Source of the DNA: Victivallales bacterium
GTDB taxonomy: Bacteria > Verrucomicrobiota > Lentisphaeria > Oligosphaerales > Oligosphaeraceae
DNA: 5,743 nucleotides
NCBI GenBank assembly: GCA_017963875.1
Contig: JAGCTA010000032.1
Coordinates: forward strand, 1 to 5,743
Direction of reading: 5' to 3'
Shown: piece after piece, positions 5,363 through 5,743 of the stretch
Layout of the letters: each line of letters begins with the position of its first letter
Numbering within the stretch: position 1 is the first letter of the stretch
Notes under the pieces: model-generated
What the model saw: only the letters and a program-made list of their open reading frames with translations
The model's database searches: none
What the model was told of the DNA's origin: nothing
Position numbers and translations under genes: made by a program

Positions 5363-5701
5363 TTATTTCTGTTGAATATCATCAACAAGCCATTTGCCGT
5401 CAACTTTTTTCAAGGAAAAATATAAGGATTTTGATTCAATTTTAGCAGTATCTTCCTGTATGTCGATCTTTTCCAATGGTTCAGACAACTCTTTCTTAAT
5501 TATATCATCAGTTGCAAAAGCAATAACCATAGGAATATCATTCTTCATTTTACTCGTGGACACCTTGGTTGCTGCTGCTTTATCTGCTTTCAATATAGAT
5601 TTTCTGAAATTTTCAGTTATGTCTTTGGGGGAATTGCCACCACAACTGGTAAGAAGTATGGCAAGAGTCGCAATTAATGTAACGATAATGTTTTTTTTCA
5701 T
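5363..5701 (-). CDS. Small lipoprotein, DUF4878-like
   Basis: 112 residues. The N-terminus is a lipoprotein signal: MKKN, a hydrophobic stretch (IIVTLIATLAILL, 5-17) and the lipobox LTSC with C20 as the lipidated cysteine, followed by GGNS. The mature part (ITENFRKSILKADKAAATKVSTSKMK, then TAKIESKSLYFSLKKVDGKWLVDDI) has the layout of DUF4878/NTF2-like lipoproteins: a helix with 'f..al..gD...a', then strands ending in 'dGkWlvd'. The molecular role of these proteins is unknown; it would sit in a membrane facing the periplasm. AAAAGGA lies 7 bases before the ATG (5709-5715), a good ribosome site. The gene is more AT-rich than genes 1-4 and appears unrelated to them. A terminator candidate follows at 5260-5290. 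Confidence 0.85.
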   Translation of the reverse strand: MKKNIIVTLIATLAILLTSCGGNSPKDITENFRKSILKADKAAATKVSTSKMKNDIPMVIAFATDDIIKKELSEPLEKIDIQEDTAKIESKSLYFSLKKVDGKWLVDDIQQK

Positions 5702-5715
5702 TGATTTTTCCTTTT

Positions 5716-5743
5716 GTTTTTTTGTGGGGGGGAGGGGGAAGGG
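5716..5743. other. Homopurine G-rich tract at the window end
   Basis: After a T-run, the last bases read GTG, seven more-or-less continuous G, A, five G, AA, GGG on the plus strand. This is unlike the AT-rich surroundings. It sits just upstream of the lipoprotein ribosome site, where a promoter would be expected. It could be a genuine homopurine tract, or low-quality sequence at a contig end. Confidence 0.4.

Overview
This is a roughly 50% GC bacterial window whose composition turns clearly AT-rich after about position 5150. The organism cannot be fixed from sequence alone. A GH28-like beta-helix protein, GAA-loop intergenic palindromes, sigma-54 regulation and a DUF4143 ATPase remnant together suggest an anaerobic, gut-type bacterium (PVC group such as Lentisphaerota/Kiritimatiellota, or Fibrobacter/Bacteroidota). 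That is a low-confidence inference.

Layout. (1) 25-1260 (+) encodes a pectate-lyase-fold, GH28-like protein. (2) 1264-1788 (-) encodes a single-HKD phospholipase D-superfamily protein with a C-terminal cysteine cluster; it meets gene 1 tail to tail with 3 bp between stop codons, and a likely terminator overlaps its stop. (3) 1789-2280 is a divergent intergenic region. It holds a cluster of GAA-loop palindromes flanked by two outward-facing sigma-54 (-24/-12) promoters, one for the PLD gene and one for the next operon. (4) 2281-2823 (+) encodes a DEDDh 3'-5' exonuclease. Two bases later, 2826-4304 (+) encodes a sigma-54 activator with an AAA+ domain, a Fis-type HTH and an N-terminal region resembling a catalytically dead DHH phosphoesterase domain. 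(5) 4329-5195 is a decay zone: a 23-bp tandem repeat, the C-terminal remnant of a DUF4143 ATPase (+), and on the opposite strand a macro-domain gene that has lost its ADP-ribose-binding segment and probably its stop codon. (6) 5363-5701 (-) encodes a small lipoprotein with a candidate terminator. The window ends in a homopurine tract.

How the genes fit together. The most interesting part is 1264-4304. A sigma-54 activator is co-transcribed with a nuclease, and near-consensus sigma-54 promoters face both its own operon and a divergent PLD-family gene. The simplest reading is a self-regulated stress or repair/defence module: the DHH-like domain senses a ligand, perhaps a nucleotide or oligonucleotide, and the activator then induces both a PLD-family enzyme and a 3'-5' exonuclease. 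The logic resembles RtcR, which uses a CARF sensor to switch on RNA repair genes through sigma-54, but the sensor and the effectors here are different. The promoters and domains are visible in sequence; the regulon and the ligand are inference.
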